From assembly GCA_021325635.1 (NCBI GenBank), contig JAJPGV010000027.1, forward strand, positions 62,001 to 126,000: DNA of 64,000 nucleotides, written 5' to 3'. The stretch is from Chloroflexota bacterium. Its GTDB lineage: Bacteria; Chloroflexota; JAJPGV01. The position numbers were made by a program, and so were the translations under genes. The notes beneath the pieces are model-generated. The model searched no databases. It was not told the origin of the DNA and worked only from the letters and a program-made list of their open reading frames with translations. Shown piece after piece: positions 16,586 to 24,060 of this stretch. Every line of letters begins with the position of its first letter. Position 1 is the stretch's first letter.

Positions 16586-17491
16586 CTAGAAGTAGCCCTC
16601 GCGCTTACGGTCTTCCATGGCGGTCTCCGAGAATTTGTCATCGATGCGCGTGGCCCCCCGCTCGCCGACGCGAAACGCGGCCACCTCGGCGATGACCTCC
16701 GCCAGCGTGCTGGCCGAGGAGCTGACGGCGGCCGTGCAGGTCATGTCCCCCACCGTGCGGTAGCGCACCTGGTGCTCGAACGCGCGCTCGTCGGGGCGCA
16801 GCGGCAGGTGGTCCGACACCGACATCAACATGCCGGAGCGCTCGAACACCAGGCGACGGTGGGCAAAGTAAATGGACGGCAGCTCCAGGTCTTCCTCTTC
16901 GACGTAGCGCCACACGTCCAGCTCGGTCCAGTTGGATAGCGGAAACACCCGCACGTGCTCGCCGGAGCGGATGCCGCCGTTGTACAGGTTCCACACTTCC
17001 GGCCGCTGGTTCTTGGGATCCCACTGGCCGAACTCGTCCCTAAAGGAGAAGATGCGCTCCTTGGCGCGAGCTTTCTCTTCGTCGCGCCTGGCACCGCCGA
17101 TGGCCGCGTCGAAGTTGAGCTCCCGAATGGCATCCAGCAGCGTGACTGTCTGCAGGCGATTGCGCGAGCTCGCCACGCCCGGCTCTTCGAACGCTCGGCC
17201 CTGGTCGATGGAGTCCTGCACGTAGCGCACGATGAGCCGCTCGCCCAGCTCAGCCACACGCCGATCGCGGAACTCGATGGCTTCCGGAAAGTTGTGCCCG
17301 GTGTCGATGTGCATGATGGGGAAGGGAAAACGCGCCGGCCGGAAGGCTTTCTCGGCCAAGCGGAGCAGGACCGCGGAATCCTTGCCGCCGGAGAACAGCA
17401 GGACCGGCCGCTCGAATTGAGCGGCGGTTTCTCGCATGATGAAGATGGATTCGGCCTCCAGCGCCTGGAGGTTCGTGATGGTGGAGATCAA
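16586..17491 (-). CDS. cysD: Sulfate adenylyltransferase subunit 2 CysD
   Basis: The catalytic ATP-sulfurylase subunit. The 301-residue protein has the PP-loop LLFSGGKDSAVLLRLAEKAF near residue 31, the conserved HIDTGHNFPEAIEFRD segment, and the family C-terminus RKREGYF. It starts at TTG 17491, with only a weak GGAA ribosome-binding match. It is first in the operon, behind a promoter overlapped by a perfect 10-bp palindrome, and diverges from a PadR-family gene. Confidence 0.92.
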   Translation of the reverse strand: MISTITNLQALEAESIFIMRETAAQFERPVLLFSGGKDSAVLLRLAEKAFRPARFPFPIMHIDTGHNFPEAIEFRDRRVAELGERLIVRYVQDSIDQGRAFEEPGVASSRNRLQTVTLLDAIRELNFDAAIGGARRDEEKARAKERIFSFRDEFGQWDPKNQRPEVWNLYNGGIRSGEHVRVFPLSNWTELDVWRYVEEEDLELPSIYFAHRRLVFERSGMLMSVSDHLPLRPDERAFEHQVRYRTVGDMTCTAAVSSSASTLAEVIAEVAAFRVGERGATRIDDKFSETAMEDRKREGYF

Positions 17492-17514
17492 ACCGCGTTC
17501 CGCATTGGCAATTG

Positions 17515-17540
17515 TTGACTATGTTAGTCGACATAGTCAA
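17515..17540. promoter_or_regulatory. Palindromic operator candidate upstream of cysD
   Basis: TTGACTATGT-TAGTCG-ACATAGTCAA is a perfect 10-bp inverted repeat with a 6-base spacer, 24 bases upstream of cysD. It starts in the -10 region of the proposed cys promoter, the usual position for repression. The binding protein is unknown; the divergent PadR regulator or a CymR/IscR-like Rrf2 factor are possibilities. Confidence 0.65.
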
Positions 17541-17568
17541 TTTAGACCACCGCGACGCCTGTTGTCAA
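17539..17568 (-). promoter_or_regulatory. Promoter candidate for cysDNH
   Basis: On the minus strand TTGACA is followed after 18 bases by TAAATT, which overlaps the first bases of the palindrome. A transcript would start inside the palindrome and give a leader of roughly 40 bases to the TTG start of cysD. Confidence 0.5.
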
Positions 17569-17628
17569 CCGCCGTGGAGGATCAAGATGGGGCCGCGGCG
17601 CTCAGCTCACGTTCCGCTGGCCGATTGA

Positions 17629-17657
17629 TTGATCTCTGACGGCGTTACAAGTACTAT
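17629..17657 (+). promoter_or_regulatory. Promoter candidate for the PadR gene
   Basis: TTGATC, a 17-base spacer, then TACTAT gives a good sigma-70-type match. It is followed directly by the CGATATATCG palindrome and, 30 bases downstream, by the ATG. Confidence 0.55.
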
Positions 17658-17659
17658 CT

Positions 17660-17669
17660 CGATATATCG
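17660..17669. promoter_or_regulatory. PadR autoregulatory operator candidate
   Basis: CGATATATCG is a perfect 10-base palindrome at the expected transcription start, within TATCTCGATATATCGTCTA. AT-rich palindromes of this type precede many PadR genes and act in autorepression, so self-regulation is likely. Confidence 0.55.
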
Positions 17670-17686
17670 TCTATTGGAGAAACGCC

Positions 17687-18262
17687 ATGAACGAATGGAG
17701 CCACTTCGGACGCGCCGCCCGCCAGGCTTGGAGGGACGCTTGGGAGAGCAGATCGTCCGACCGCATCAGAGGCATGTTCGGCCGCGGCGACCTCAAGTAC
17801 CTCATCCTCGATACGCTGAAGGACCAGCCCCGCCACGGCTATGACGTCATCCGCGAGCTGGAGCAGCGCTCGGCGGGTCTCTACACCCCCAGCGCCGGCG
17901 CCGTCTATCCGATGCTGCAGCTGCTCGAGGACATGGGCGCGGTAACGTCGGAGCAGCGCGACGGACGCAAGATCTACACCATGACGGACGAGGGCCGGCG
18001 AATGCTGCAGGAGCGCCGCGACGTGGTGGACGACATCGCCGCTCGGGTTCGAGACTGGATGCGCCGTGAGGGCGGCTCCGAGCTGCAGCAGGCCATGCGC
18101 GAGATGGGCGAGCTGATGGCGCTGCTGGGCAAGGAAAGCGGGTGCCTGGTGAGCAGCCCGGAGAAGCTGCGCGCCGTGCGAGAGGTCATCGCCAGGGCGC
18201 GGGAAGAGCTGCAGGCCGTCCTTCGCGACAGCACCGCGCCGGCGGACCATCGCAGCGTGTAA
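17687..18262 (+). CDS. PadR-family transcriptional regulator
   Basis: The 191-residue protein has the PadR winged helix at residues about 22-100. Motifs are LKYLILDTLKDQPRHGYDVI, the wing region PSAGAVYPMLQLLEDMGAV, and the strand GRKIYTMTDEGRRML. A C-terminal dimerisation helix follows (VRDWMRREGGSELQQAMREM). It uses ATG 17687 behind GGAGA. Its promoter carries a typical palindrome. Candidate targets are itself, the divergent cys operon and the downstream cupredoxin lipoprotein gene; which of these is real cannot be read from the sequence. Confidence 0.88.
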   Translation: MNEWSHFGRAARQAWRDAWESRSSDRIRGMFGRGDLKYLILDTLKDQPRHGYDVIRELEQRSAGLYTPSAGAVYPMLQLLEDMGAVTSEQRDGRKIYTMTDEGRRMLQERRDVVDDIAARVRDWMRREGGSELQQAMREMGELMALLGKESGCLVSSPEKLRAVREVIARAREELQAVLRDSTAPADHRSV

Positions 18263-18339
18263 CGCGCCACCGACTGATCCCCAGGAAAGCCCGGCTCCAG
18301 CGATGGGAGCCACGAAAGAGACATCGGAGGGGATTCGTC

Positions 18340-19092
18340 TTGTCCACACTGACCAGGTTCGTCCGATTCGGCGCACTCGGAGCATTGCTCGCGCTGGCTG
18401 GCTGCGGCGGCAGCGCCGCGCCCGCGTCTTCGGCGCCGGCGTCAGCCGCTGCGCCGTCCAAGCCCGCGGCATCAGCGTCCGCGCCGGCGGCATCGAAACC
18501 GGCCGCGTCGGCCGAGGCGTCGGCAAAGCCTGTTGCCTCGGCATCGGCGGCGGCCGGTTCGGCCGCGGCTAAACCGGCCGCCGCACTGCCGTCCGGCTGT
18601 CCCTCGCCATCGGCAGCCCCCGCGTCCCCGGCCGGCTTGGCGGCTGCCTCGGCCGCCGCCAAGCCGGCAGCGTCCACCGCCGCCAGCGCAGCCGCGTCAG
18701 CTGCCGCTAAACCCTCGTTCGCTCCGCTGCCGGGCATCCTGGGGCCAGCCGCGCCTGGACCATACACCGCGACAGGCGCCGCGACCGTTACGCCCGGCCA
18801 GCCCTTGAAGGTTCAGACCATCGGCGTCAGCTTCCAGACCAATACCATCACGGTCAAGGCAGGCGACAAGGTAGAGCTTGACTTCACCAACTGCGCCACC
18901 TTCGCCCACAACTTCACCGCTCCGGGGCTCAACACGCCCGTGGTCGACATTCCGGGGGCGGCGCCGAACGTGCCGGTGACGTTCACCGCGCCAACGACGC
19001 CGGGACGCTACATGTTCTGGTGCAGCATTGCGCCGGCGGGCAGCCCGTCACACGCCGAGCGAGGCATGACCGGCGAGATCATCGTCCAGTAG
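18340..19092 (+). CDS. Cupredoxin (plastocyanin-like) lipoprotein
   Basis: I choose TTG 18340 because GGAGGGG precedes it and a lipoprotein signal follows (FGALGALLALAGCGGS, lipobox LAGC). The track's longer form starts inside the PadR gene. After the lipidated Cys comes a 110-residue Ala/Ser/Pro/Lys-rich linker, then a cupredoxin domain from about residue 150 (VQTIGVSFQTNTITVKAGDK). Type-1 copper ligands are visible: His in FAHNF, Cys in FWCSI, His in SHAERG and Met in GMTGEI. It should sit on the outer face of the membrane as an electron carrier or copper-binding protein. The 250-residue length is long only because of the linker. Confidence 0.85.
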   Translation: MSTLTRFVRFGALGALLALAGCGGSAAPASSAPASAAAPSKPAASASAPAASKPAASAEASAKPVASASAAAGSAAAKPAAALPSGCPSPSAAPASPAGLAAASAAAKPAASTAASAAASAAAKPSFAPLPGILGPAAPGPYTATGAATVTPGQPLKVQTIGVSFQTNTITVKAGDKVELDFTNCATFAHNFTAPGLNTPVVDIPGAAPNVPVTFTAPTTPGRYMFWCSIAPAGSPSHAERGMTGEIIVQ

Positions 19093-19105
19093 CCGGACCG
19101 TTCGG

Positions 19106-20083
19106 TCAGCGCTGTCCGTAGCCTTCGGGATGGCCCCGGTGCCAGGACAGCGCCGTCCGGACCATCGACTCCAGATCGTGCTGCGGCGACCAGCCGAGCT
19201 CGGCCTGGATGCGCTCGTTGGAAGCGAATTTCTCGGCCGGCTCGCCTTCGCGCGGCTGGCCCTGACTCGTAGCGAAGCGGACGCCGGTCACCTGCTGCAC
19301 GGTTTCGACCACCTGCTTAGTGGAATAGCCGCGGCCTAATCCGACGTTGTAGGCGGCGCTGCTGTGCCCCGCATTCAAGGCGTCGAGCGCCAGGACGTGG
19401 GCCGCCGCCAGGTCCAGCACGTGAATGTAGTCCCTGATCGTCGTCCCGTCGGGCGTCGGCACCGGCGAGCAGGTGAACTGGAACGGCTTGCGGCCGAGCG
19501 CGCCCAGGATGGCGTTGGGAATCAGGTGGCTTTCCGGTCGGTGATCCTCACCCAGGGTTCCATCCTCGGCTGCCCCGGCGGCGTTGAAGTAACGTAGGGC
19601 GATCGAGCGCAGCCCGTACGCCGAGTAGCGGTTCAGCACCTGTTCGACCATCCATTTGCTCTCACCGTAGGGATTGGTCGGCAGCTTGGGATGGTCCTCC
19701 GGAACAGGCAGGGCCTGCGCCTCGCCATACACCTCCGACGTCGACGAGAACACCAGCATCCGCACACCGGCCGCCAGCATGGCGTTCAGCAGGTTGATGG
19801 AACCGCCAACGTTGTTGGTGAAGTACTTACGCGGATCCGTTACCGATTCGCCCACCACGGCGTAGCCGGCGAAGTGCAGAACCGCCTCGAAATGGCCGTC
19901 CGCCAGCGTTCGCTCGATCAGCGCTCCATCCGTCAGCTCGCCCTCGACGAGGGGAACGGAGATTGCCTCCCGATGTCCCAGTCGCAAGTTGTCGAACACC
20001 ACCACCTCGTGCCCGCGTCGGACCAGCTCGCGCACCGTGTGCGAGCCGATGTAGCCAGTTCCGCCCGTTACCAGCAGCCGCAT
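19106..20083 (-). CDS. galE: UDP-glucose 4-epimerase GalE
   Basis: Interconverts UDP-glucose and UDP-galactose for exopolysaccharide and galactose metabolism. The extended-SDR protein shows the NAD motif VTGGTGYIGSHTVREL at the N-terminus, the active-site strand VFSSTSEVYGE with the catalytic YGESK downstream (NPYGESKWMVEQ), and LRYFNAAGA and RDYIHVLDLA typical of GalE. I use ATG 20083 rather than the TTG 9 bases earlier, giving 325 residues, normal for the family. It is convergent with the cupredoxin gene and divergent from the phosphoesterase gene. Confidence 0.9.
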   Translation of the reverse strand: MRLLVTGGTGYIGSHTVRELVRRGHEVVVFDNLRLGHREAISVPLVEGELTDGALIERTLADGHFEAVLHFAGYAVVGESVTDPRKYFTNNVGGSINLLNAMLAAGVRMLVFSSTSEVYGEAQALPVPEDHPKLPTNPYGESKWMVEQVLNRYSAYGLRSIALRYFNAAGAAEDGTLGEDHRPESHLIPNAILGALGRKPFQFTCSPVPTPDGTTIRDYIHVLDLAAAHVLALDALNAGHSSAAYNVGLGRGYSTKQVVETVQQVTGVRFATSQGQPREGEPAEKFASNERIQAELGWSPQHDLESMVRTALSWHRGHPEGYGQR

Positions 20084-20171
20084 GACCGGCAAAGTCTAGA
20101 ACCCGGCCGCATCCCCCGCTTGGGTACCTGGCGACATGCGGCGTCAGGGCGTACGTTACAGTGGCCTGGCA

Positions 20172-21092
20172 ATGCGCGGAGCCCGCGGCGTGGTGGCTGT
20201 TCTGATACTGCTGATCGGCCTGCTCGTCCTGCCCGCTGTTGCCGGGGCAGACACGGCCAGCACAGCCGACGGACTCCCGCCGGCGGCGGGCGCCGCGACG
20301 CTGAATGTGGCCGTGCCCGCCTTCGACCACATCGTCGTGGTGCTGATGGAGAATCACGGCTTTGGCCGCGTGATCGGCAATCCCGACGCTTCTTATGTCA
20401 ACCAGTTGGCGGCCAGCTACACGCTGCTCGACCACTACTACGCCGTGGCCCACCCGAGCCTGCCGAACTACCTGGCGCTGATTGGCGGCGACACCTACGG
20501 GATCACCACCGACTGCGAACGCTGCTTCGTGGACGCCCCAAACCTGGCCGACTCACTGGCCACCGCCGGCCTGAGCGGCAAGGCCTACATGGAAGACATG
20601 CCCGCGCCCTGCTTCGTGGGGAGCAGAGGACGCTACGCCCAGAAGCACGACCCGTTCGTCTATTTCAACGACGTTCGCAACGACCCGGGCCGCTGCGCCA
20701 GCATCGTGCCCTTCAGCCAGTTCACTACCGACGTGGCCGGCGGCCAGCTGCCGGCGTTCGCTTGGGTGTCGCCCAACCTGTGCAACGACATGCACGATTG
20801 CTCCGTGGCAGCTGGCGACGCCTGGCTGCGGCGCAACCTGGACCCGCTGCTGTCGTCACCGGCGTTCACTCAGCAGCACTCGCTGCTGGCCCTGACCTGG
20901 GATGAGGACGAAGGTCTGGACAACCGTGTGCCGCTGATCCTGGCGGGATGGTCGGTCAAGCGCGGCAGCGTCGAGCACGCCAGCGCCAGCCACTATTCGC
21001 TGCTGCGGACGATAGAGGCGGCCTGGAATCTGCCGCCTCTGACCACCAATGACGGGTCAGCGCTGCCCGTTTCCGCTTTCGAGCCCAGCTGA
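20172..21092 (+). CDS. Secreted phosphoesterase (phospholipase C/acid phosphatase-like)
   Basis: This member of the alkaline-phosphatase-like phosphoesterase family hydrolyses phosphate esters outside the membrane. A signal peptide or anchor (RGVVAVLILLIGLLVLPAVA) is followed by the family N-terminal metal motif FDHIVVVLMENHGFGRVIGN. Next come VAHPSLPNYLALIGGDTYG, with the conserved PS/PNY segment, and ALTWDEDEGLDN late in the protein. The 306 residues from ATG 20172 match the short bacterial type; ATG 20136 is an alternative start. Several Cys (DCERC, MPAPC, LCNDMHDC) suggest disulfides. Confidence 0.82.
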   Translation: MRGARGVVAVLILLIGLLVLPAVAGADTASTADGLPPAAGAATLNVAVPAFDHIVVVLMENHGFGRVIGNPDASYVNQLAASYTLLDHYYAVAHPSLPNYLALIGGDTYGITTDCERCFVDAPNLADSLATAGLSGKAYMEDMPAPCFVGSRGRYAQKHDPFVYFNDVRNDPGRCASIVPFSQFTTDVAGGQLPAFAWVSPNLCNDMHDCSVAAGDAWLRRNLDPLLSSPAFTQQHSLLALTWDEDEGLDNRVPLILAGWSVKRGSVEHASASHYSLLRTIEAAWNLPPLTTNDGSALPVSAFEPS

Positions 21093-21200
21093 AGCGGCCC
21101 CGCTCTTCCTCCTTACCGCGCCCCCCAAGCCCTGGCATCGGAAATGCGTTTGAAGCAGGCAAAGCCTGCGGGGAGCAGGCAAGAAAGGAGGAGGACAACC

Positions 21201-21368
21201 ATGGCTGCATTGGTAGCGCTAATCCTTATTCTCGCTATCTTCGGAGGCCTGGGCTTCGCCGTGCACGTATTGTGGTACGTGCTCATCGCGGCGGTGATCC
21301 TGTGGCTCATCGGCTTCTTCGTGGGCGGCGTGGAAGGCGCCGGCCGCCGCACCTGGTACGGCTGGTAA
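21201..21368 (+). CDS. Small hydrophobic membrane protein
   Basis: The 55-residue product starts at ATG 21201 behind a very strong AGGAGGAGG and ends in a perfect terminator, so it is a well-defined single gene. Two hydrophobic segments (ALVALILILAIFGGLGFAVH and LWYVLIAAVILWLIGFFVGG) make a likely helical hairpin, with a short basic tail GAGRRTWYGW. It resembles the short hydrophobic proteins common in Actinobacteria and Chloroflexota. Those are often stress-linked, but no function is established. Signal strength suggests high expression. Confidence 0.8.
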   Translation: MAALVALILILAIFGGLGFAVHVLWYVLIAAVILWLIGFFVGGVEGAGRRTWYGW

Positions 21369-21381
21369 AGGCCAACAGCTG

Positions 21382-21422
21382 CGAAAAGCCCTGGGGCGTG
21401 CGCCCCAGGGCTTTTCGTTTTT
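21382..21422 (+). terminator. Intrinsic terminator of the small hydrophobic gene
   Basis: CGAAAAGCCCTGGGGCG pairs perfectly with CGCCCCAGGGCTTTTCG (17-bp stem, minimal loop) and TTTTT follows. This is the clearest Rho-independent terminator in the window. It also lies just beyond the minus-strand SH3-like ORF and, with its A-run on the other side, may serve both strands. Confidence 0.9.
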
Positions 21423-21440
21423 CGTATCGCTCCGCGTCGC

Positions 21441-21782
21441 CTAATCGGTCCGGCCGCCGGGCATGCAGCTGCCGTTGGGCGGCGGCGGGCCGCTGGGGCC
21501 AACGTCGGACGACGGCACGAAGGCCACACCTCCTGTGGAGGGCACGCGGACCTGCAGCCGCGGTCCCGCCTGGGGCACCAGGACCAGGAAGTACTGCCAG
21601 CTGTCCACCGGACCGAACTGGACGGCCCTGTCGTCCTGCCCCGACCATACGGCCGACGGCTTGAAGGTTTCTACCCAGAAGGGCAGGAAACCGCTGCTCG
21701 GGTGGTCAACGTCGAGGTTGCACCGGCGGAAGGACGAGGCTGGGATCGATGGCAGCATTGCCTGAAGCCACACGATCTCCAT
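21441..21782 (-). pseudogene. SH3-like-domain ORF, probably the frame-shifted 3-prime part of the M23 peptidase gene
   Basis: The reading frame down to the stop at 21441 encodes LDVDHPSSGFLPFWVETFKP, SAVWSGQDDRAVQFGPVDSW and RLQVRVPSTGGVAFVPSSD, ending in a Pro-rich tail. This looks like genuine protein. It is like the SH3-type wall-binding segments found after M23 or other secreted domains in Chloroflexota (WSGxDxxAxxFGxV pattern). It has no ribosome-binding site or plausible start of its own and overlaps the last 25 codons of the M23 gene in another frame. Either one base was gained or lost, splitting an M23-SH3 protein, or the second part is reached by frameshifting. Confidence 0.5.
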
Positions 21783-22380
21783 CACTGGGTACGCCGTTCC
21801 CGGGCACGTCGGCGAAGGCCACCGGCAGCGACTGCGCATACCAGTCGAAGCTGCTGCTCTGCATGACCATGAAGTGGGTGTGGGGCCCGCCGCTCCAGCC
21901 GGTGTTGCCGCTGTAGGCCAGCAGCTGGCCGGCCTGCACCTGCTGCCCAAGCTGAACTCTGACCCCGTTGTGCATCAGGTGCATGTACATGGCGGACGTG
22001 CCGTCGCCGTGATCGACCACCACGTAGTTGGCCTTGTCGCCCCAGGCCGGACCCTGCCCGGCTTCGCTGAAATCCTGCCGCAGCCACTTCACCGTTCCTC
22101 CACGCGAAGCGGTGACCGGCGTTCCGATTGGCATGCAGAAGTCCCAGGCGTAAAGGCCATGCCCGACGTGCGTGCCCTCCCCATTCCCCTGGCACATGCG
22201 GAAGCTCATGCCGGCAGGGAACGGCAGCTTGTAGATGCGAGGGCCGCGGGGCACATCCGGCAGCGCGGGGGCGGCGGGACCGCCGAGGACGTTGAACGAA
22301 GCGGCGGGCGCCGGACTGGACAGCGTGACGAGGAGCGAGAGAGCGAGCGGCAGAGCCGCGACGGCAGAGCGTAAGCGCAT
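21706..22380 (-). CDS. Secreted M23-family metallopeptidase
   Basis: Lysostaphin/LytM-type zinc peptidases cut peptidoglycan cross-bridges. This 224-residue protein has a signal peptide (LRSAVAALPLALSLLVTLSS). The M23 fold spans residues about 60-190: HVGHGLYAWDFCMPIGTPVT carries the H..D zinc pair, and GGPHTHFMVM carries the HxH motif. Both metal-site elements are intact. Two Cys (FRMCQG, DFCMPI) may form a disulfide. The C-terminus (DPSLVLPPVQPRR) ends abruptly, and a downstream SH3-like segment continues in another frame. It diverges from the Cys-rich gene with the LexA-like box between them. Confidence 0.82.
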   Translation of the reverse strand: MRLRSAVAALPLALSLLVTLSSPAPAASFNVLGGPAAPALPDVPRGPRIYKLPFPAGMSFRMCQGNGEGTHVGHGLYAWDFCMPIGTPVTASRGGTVKWLRQDFSEAGQGPAWGDKANYVVVDHGDGTSAMYMHLMHNGVRVQLGQQVQAGQLLAYSGNTGWSGGPHTHFMVMQSSSFDWYAQSLPVAFADVPGNGVPSDGDRVASGNAAIDPSLVLPPVQPRR

Positions 22381-22454
22381 AGTCGAGGGCTCCGAACGCC
22401 GGCCGTCGGGCGGACGAGTACATACCTAGCCCGATCGGTTCAGTGGCGTCTGGT

Positions 22455-22473
22455 AGAACATATGTTCTATTAT
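22455..22473. promoter_or_regulatory. LexA-like SOS box beside a -10 element
   Basis: AGAACATATGTTCT is a perfect 14-base palindrome containing GAAC-N4-GTTC, the core of Gram-positive-type LexA boxes. TATTAT, a good -10 hexamer, starts at its last base on the plus strand. The track places a start codon (22462) inside this palindrome, which I reject. Confidence 0.6.
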
Positions 22474-22518
22474 GGAGCGGTCAGGCGAAACGGCGACTCG
22501 CTCAGTGGAGGTGTTGTG

Positions 22519-23136
22519 GTGGTGTGGATGTCCGGCTGCGAAACGGTGGGCGAGCGCCGTTTCCCCTGCCTCGATGGGCACCGGTACGAAGGCTGCGTGG
22601 GGCTGGAGCTGTGCAGCGCCGAACGCTGTTGGAACGGCCGCAGGCTGCGGTCGTCAGGCCTCGTTCGGGCCGACGCCTTCGACAAGCCGCCGCGCGTGCA
22701 AGGCTATGTGGGCAGCGGCTGCGGCAACTGCCGCCACGCCGTCGATTTGCAGGTGGATGGCGAGCTGCGATCGGCCGGAGGCCGGCGCATCGGCCGCTGG
22801 ACGATCTGCGACCTCGACCTGTGGGAAGGGCCTGCCTCGCTCTATAACCTGATCAACCACCGCGCCCCGATGAAGGTGCCCGGCCCCTGCCCGAGCTTCG
22901 TGGACACACCGTCCGAGCTGATGCGCCCCGAAATCGTCCGCCATCGCCAGGTGGACCGCGAGCGCTCCCAGGCCCGGCGCCTACGCCGGCGCCGGACGCC
23001 CAGCCCGGAACAGCCGCGTGGCGGCTCGCTCCAAGACACCCAGGATCGACTGCGACTGCGGCAGCGTATCGATCGCGACGAAGAGACGCAACGTGACACG
23101 CGCTCATCCGCCGCCGGCGCCGACCGGGCGGCCTGA
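22519..23136 (+). CDS. Cys-rich protein with CxxC motifs, possible SOS regulon member
   Basis: I place the start in the GTG-GTG-GTG-TGG-ATG run after GGAGG at 22507; GTG 22519 has the best spacing, though 22522 or ATG 22528 are possible. The roughly 205-residue product has eleven Cys in its first 125 residues, including LCSAERC and GCGNC, suggesting metal or redox sites. The last 60 residues are very Arg/Glu/Gln-rich and probably helical or disordered (RSQARRLRRRRTPSPEQPRG). No family is recognised. The LexA-like palindrome at the promoter suggests damage induction, and the basic tail suggests nucleic-acid contact; both are inference. Confidence 0.6.
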   Translation: MVWMSGCETVGERRFPCLDGHRYEGCVGLELCSAERCWNGRRLRSSGLVRADAFDKPPRVQGYVGSGCGNCRHAVDLQVDGELRSAGGRRIGRWTICDLDLWEGPASLYNLINHRAPMKVPGPCPSFVDTPSELMRPEIVRHRQVDRERSQARRLRRRRTPSPEQPRGGSLQDTQDRLRLRQRIDRDEETQRDTRSSAAGADRAA

Positions 23137-23168
23137 GCGAGCGTTCTCCAAGCGGTAGAGTCTCACCC

Positions 23169-23519
23169 ATGGCCGATTTGCCGGAAGATCCCCGCCGCTT
23201 CGTCGAGGACTGGCTCGATGCGTTCAATCGCCGCGACTGGGATGCCTACGCTGCCTTCTTCGCCGAGGACGTGACCTACCTGACGCCCGGTCGTGCCGAG
23301 CCACTGCTTTCCCGGGAAGCGCACCTGGAGCAGGACCGCGCAAATGCGGGCTCGGCCAGGCTGGAGGCCAGCCTGGTCATTGCCGCGGACAACGGCCGGC
23401 TGCTGGCGGTCGAAGGCACGTTCCGGGACGGCGCCCGCACGTCTCGCTGGGTCACCATCCTAGAACGGCGCGACGGCCTCATCGCCGCCGAGCGCCTCTA
23501 CTTCGACCGGGCCGGTTAG
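23169..23519 (+). CDS. NTF2-like/SnoaL-like small protein
   Basis: The 116-residue protein has the NTF2-like cone pattern: FVEDWLDAFNRRDWDAYAAF, then FAEDVTYLTPG, a central helix and strands ending RWVTILERRDGLIAAERLYF. Family members include polyketide cyclases, isomerases and stress proteins, so the substrate cannot be inferred. A complete catalytic Asp/His set is not evident. ATG 23169 is used; the gene sits alone between the Cys-rich gene and the PadR-ABC operon. Confidence 0.78.
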   Translation: MADLPEDPRRFVEDWLDAFNRRDWDAYAAFFAEDVTYLTPGRAEPLLSREAHLEQDRANAGSARLEASLVIAADNGRLLAVEGTFRDGARTSRWVTILERRDGLIAAERLYFDRAG

Positions 23520-23558
23520 CGCTGCGCGAGTGCTCATCGCCCCCATCCGGCGATCTAT

Positions 23559-23588
23559 TTGGAGATAGCGCCGGCTAGAGGGTAGAAT
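23559..23588 (+). promoter_or_regulatory. Promoter candidate for the padR-ABC operon
   Basis: TTGGAG, an 18-base spacer and TAGAAT lie 17 bases before the PadR ATG, so the leader would be only about 10 bases and without a clear Shine-Dalgarno. Confidence 0.55.
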
Positions 23589-23603
23589 CTCACCTAAGTG
23601 TGA
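23588..23603. promoter_or_regulatory. Operator candidate at the padR-ABC transcription start
   Basis: TCTCAC-CTAA-GTGTGA is an imperfect inverted repeat (5 of 6 positions) directly after the -10 element and before the ATG. A second AATCTCAC follows within the first codons. The position suits autorepression by the encoded PadR protein. Confidence 0.4.
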
Positions 23604-23604
23604 A

Positions 23605-24057
23605 ATGTCTATAGATTCAATCTCACAGCAGCCGCCCGAGACCGGCAAGCCGGAATCGATTCGCTTCGGCCGCTTCGGAGAGTCCTTCATTCTGCTCATC
23701 CTGGCGCACGGGCGATCCTACGGCTATGAGATCCGCAGCCGTCTGCGGGAGGACTTCGGCTACCAGCGAGCCGCAGCCGACCCGGGGGCGCTGTACCGGC
23801 TCCTGCGTGAGATGGAAGCCAACGGCTACATCCGCTCCCAATGGGATACATCTGAGAGCGGCCCGGCGCGCCGTTACTACGAGCTCACCGCGGCCGGCAA
23901 GGACCAGCTGCGGCTGGGCGCCGAGCGGCTGCGCCGCCAGGCACGCCGCATCGAGCAGTTCTTCGAGAGCTACGGCGGGCTGGACCTGTCGGCCGAACCC
24001 GCCCCAACGTCTCGGCTCGCGGCCAGCCCAACGGCCCGCGCCAGGGCCGGCAGGTAG
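23605..24057 (+). CDS. PadR-family regulator of the adjacent ABC exporter
   Basis: The 150-residue winged-helix protein has PadR motifs FGESFILLILAHGRSYGYEI, ADPGALYRLLREMEANGYIR and ARRYYELTAAGKDQLR, and a short C-terminal helix. PadR proteins typically repress drug-export genes and are released by the drug. Here the gene is first in a tight operon with two ABC half-transporters (3-base gap), the same arrangement as LmrR/LmrCD-type systems. Only a short leader is predicted. Confidence 0.87.
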   Translation: MSIDSISQQPPETGKPESIRFGRFGESFILLILAHGRSYGYEIRSRLREDFGYQRAAADPGALYRLLREMEANGYIRSQWDTSESGPARRYYELTAAGKDQLRLGAERLRRQARRIEQFFESYGGLDLSAEPAPTSRLAASPTARARAGR

Positions 24058-24060
24058 CCT

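Noticed and set aside
22462-22518. ATG start of the Cys-rich gene as given in the track
   Set aside because: The codon lies inside the LexA-like palindrome and upstream of the -10 to start distance; a GGAGG followed by GTG codons lies downstream.
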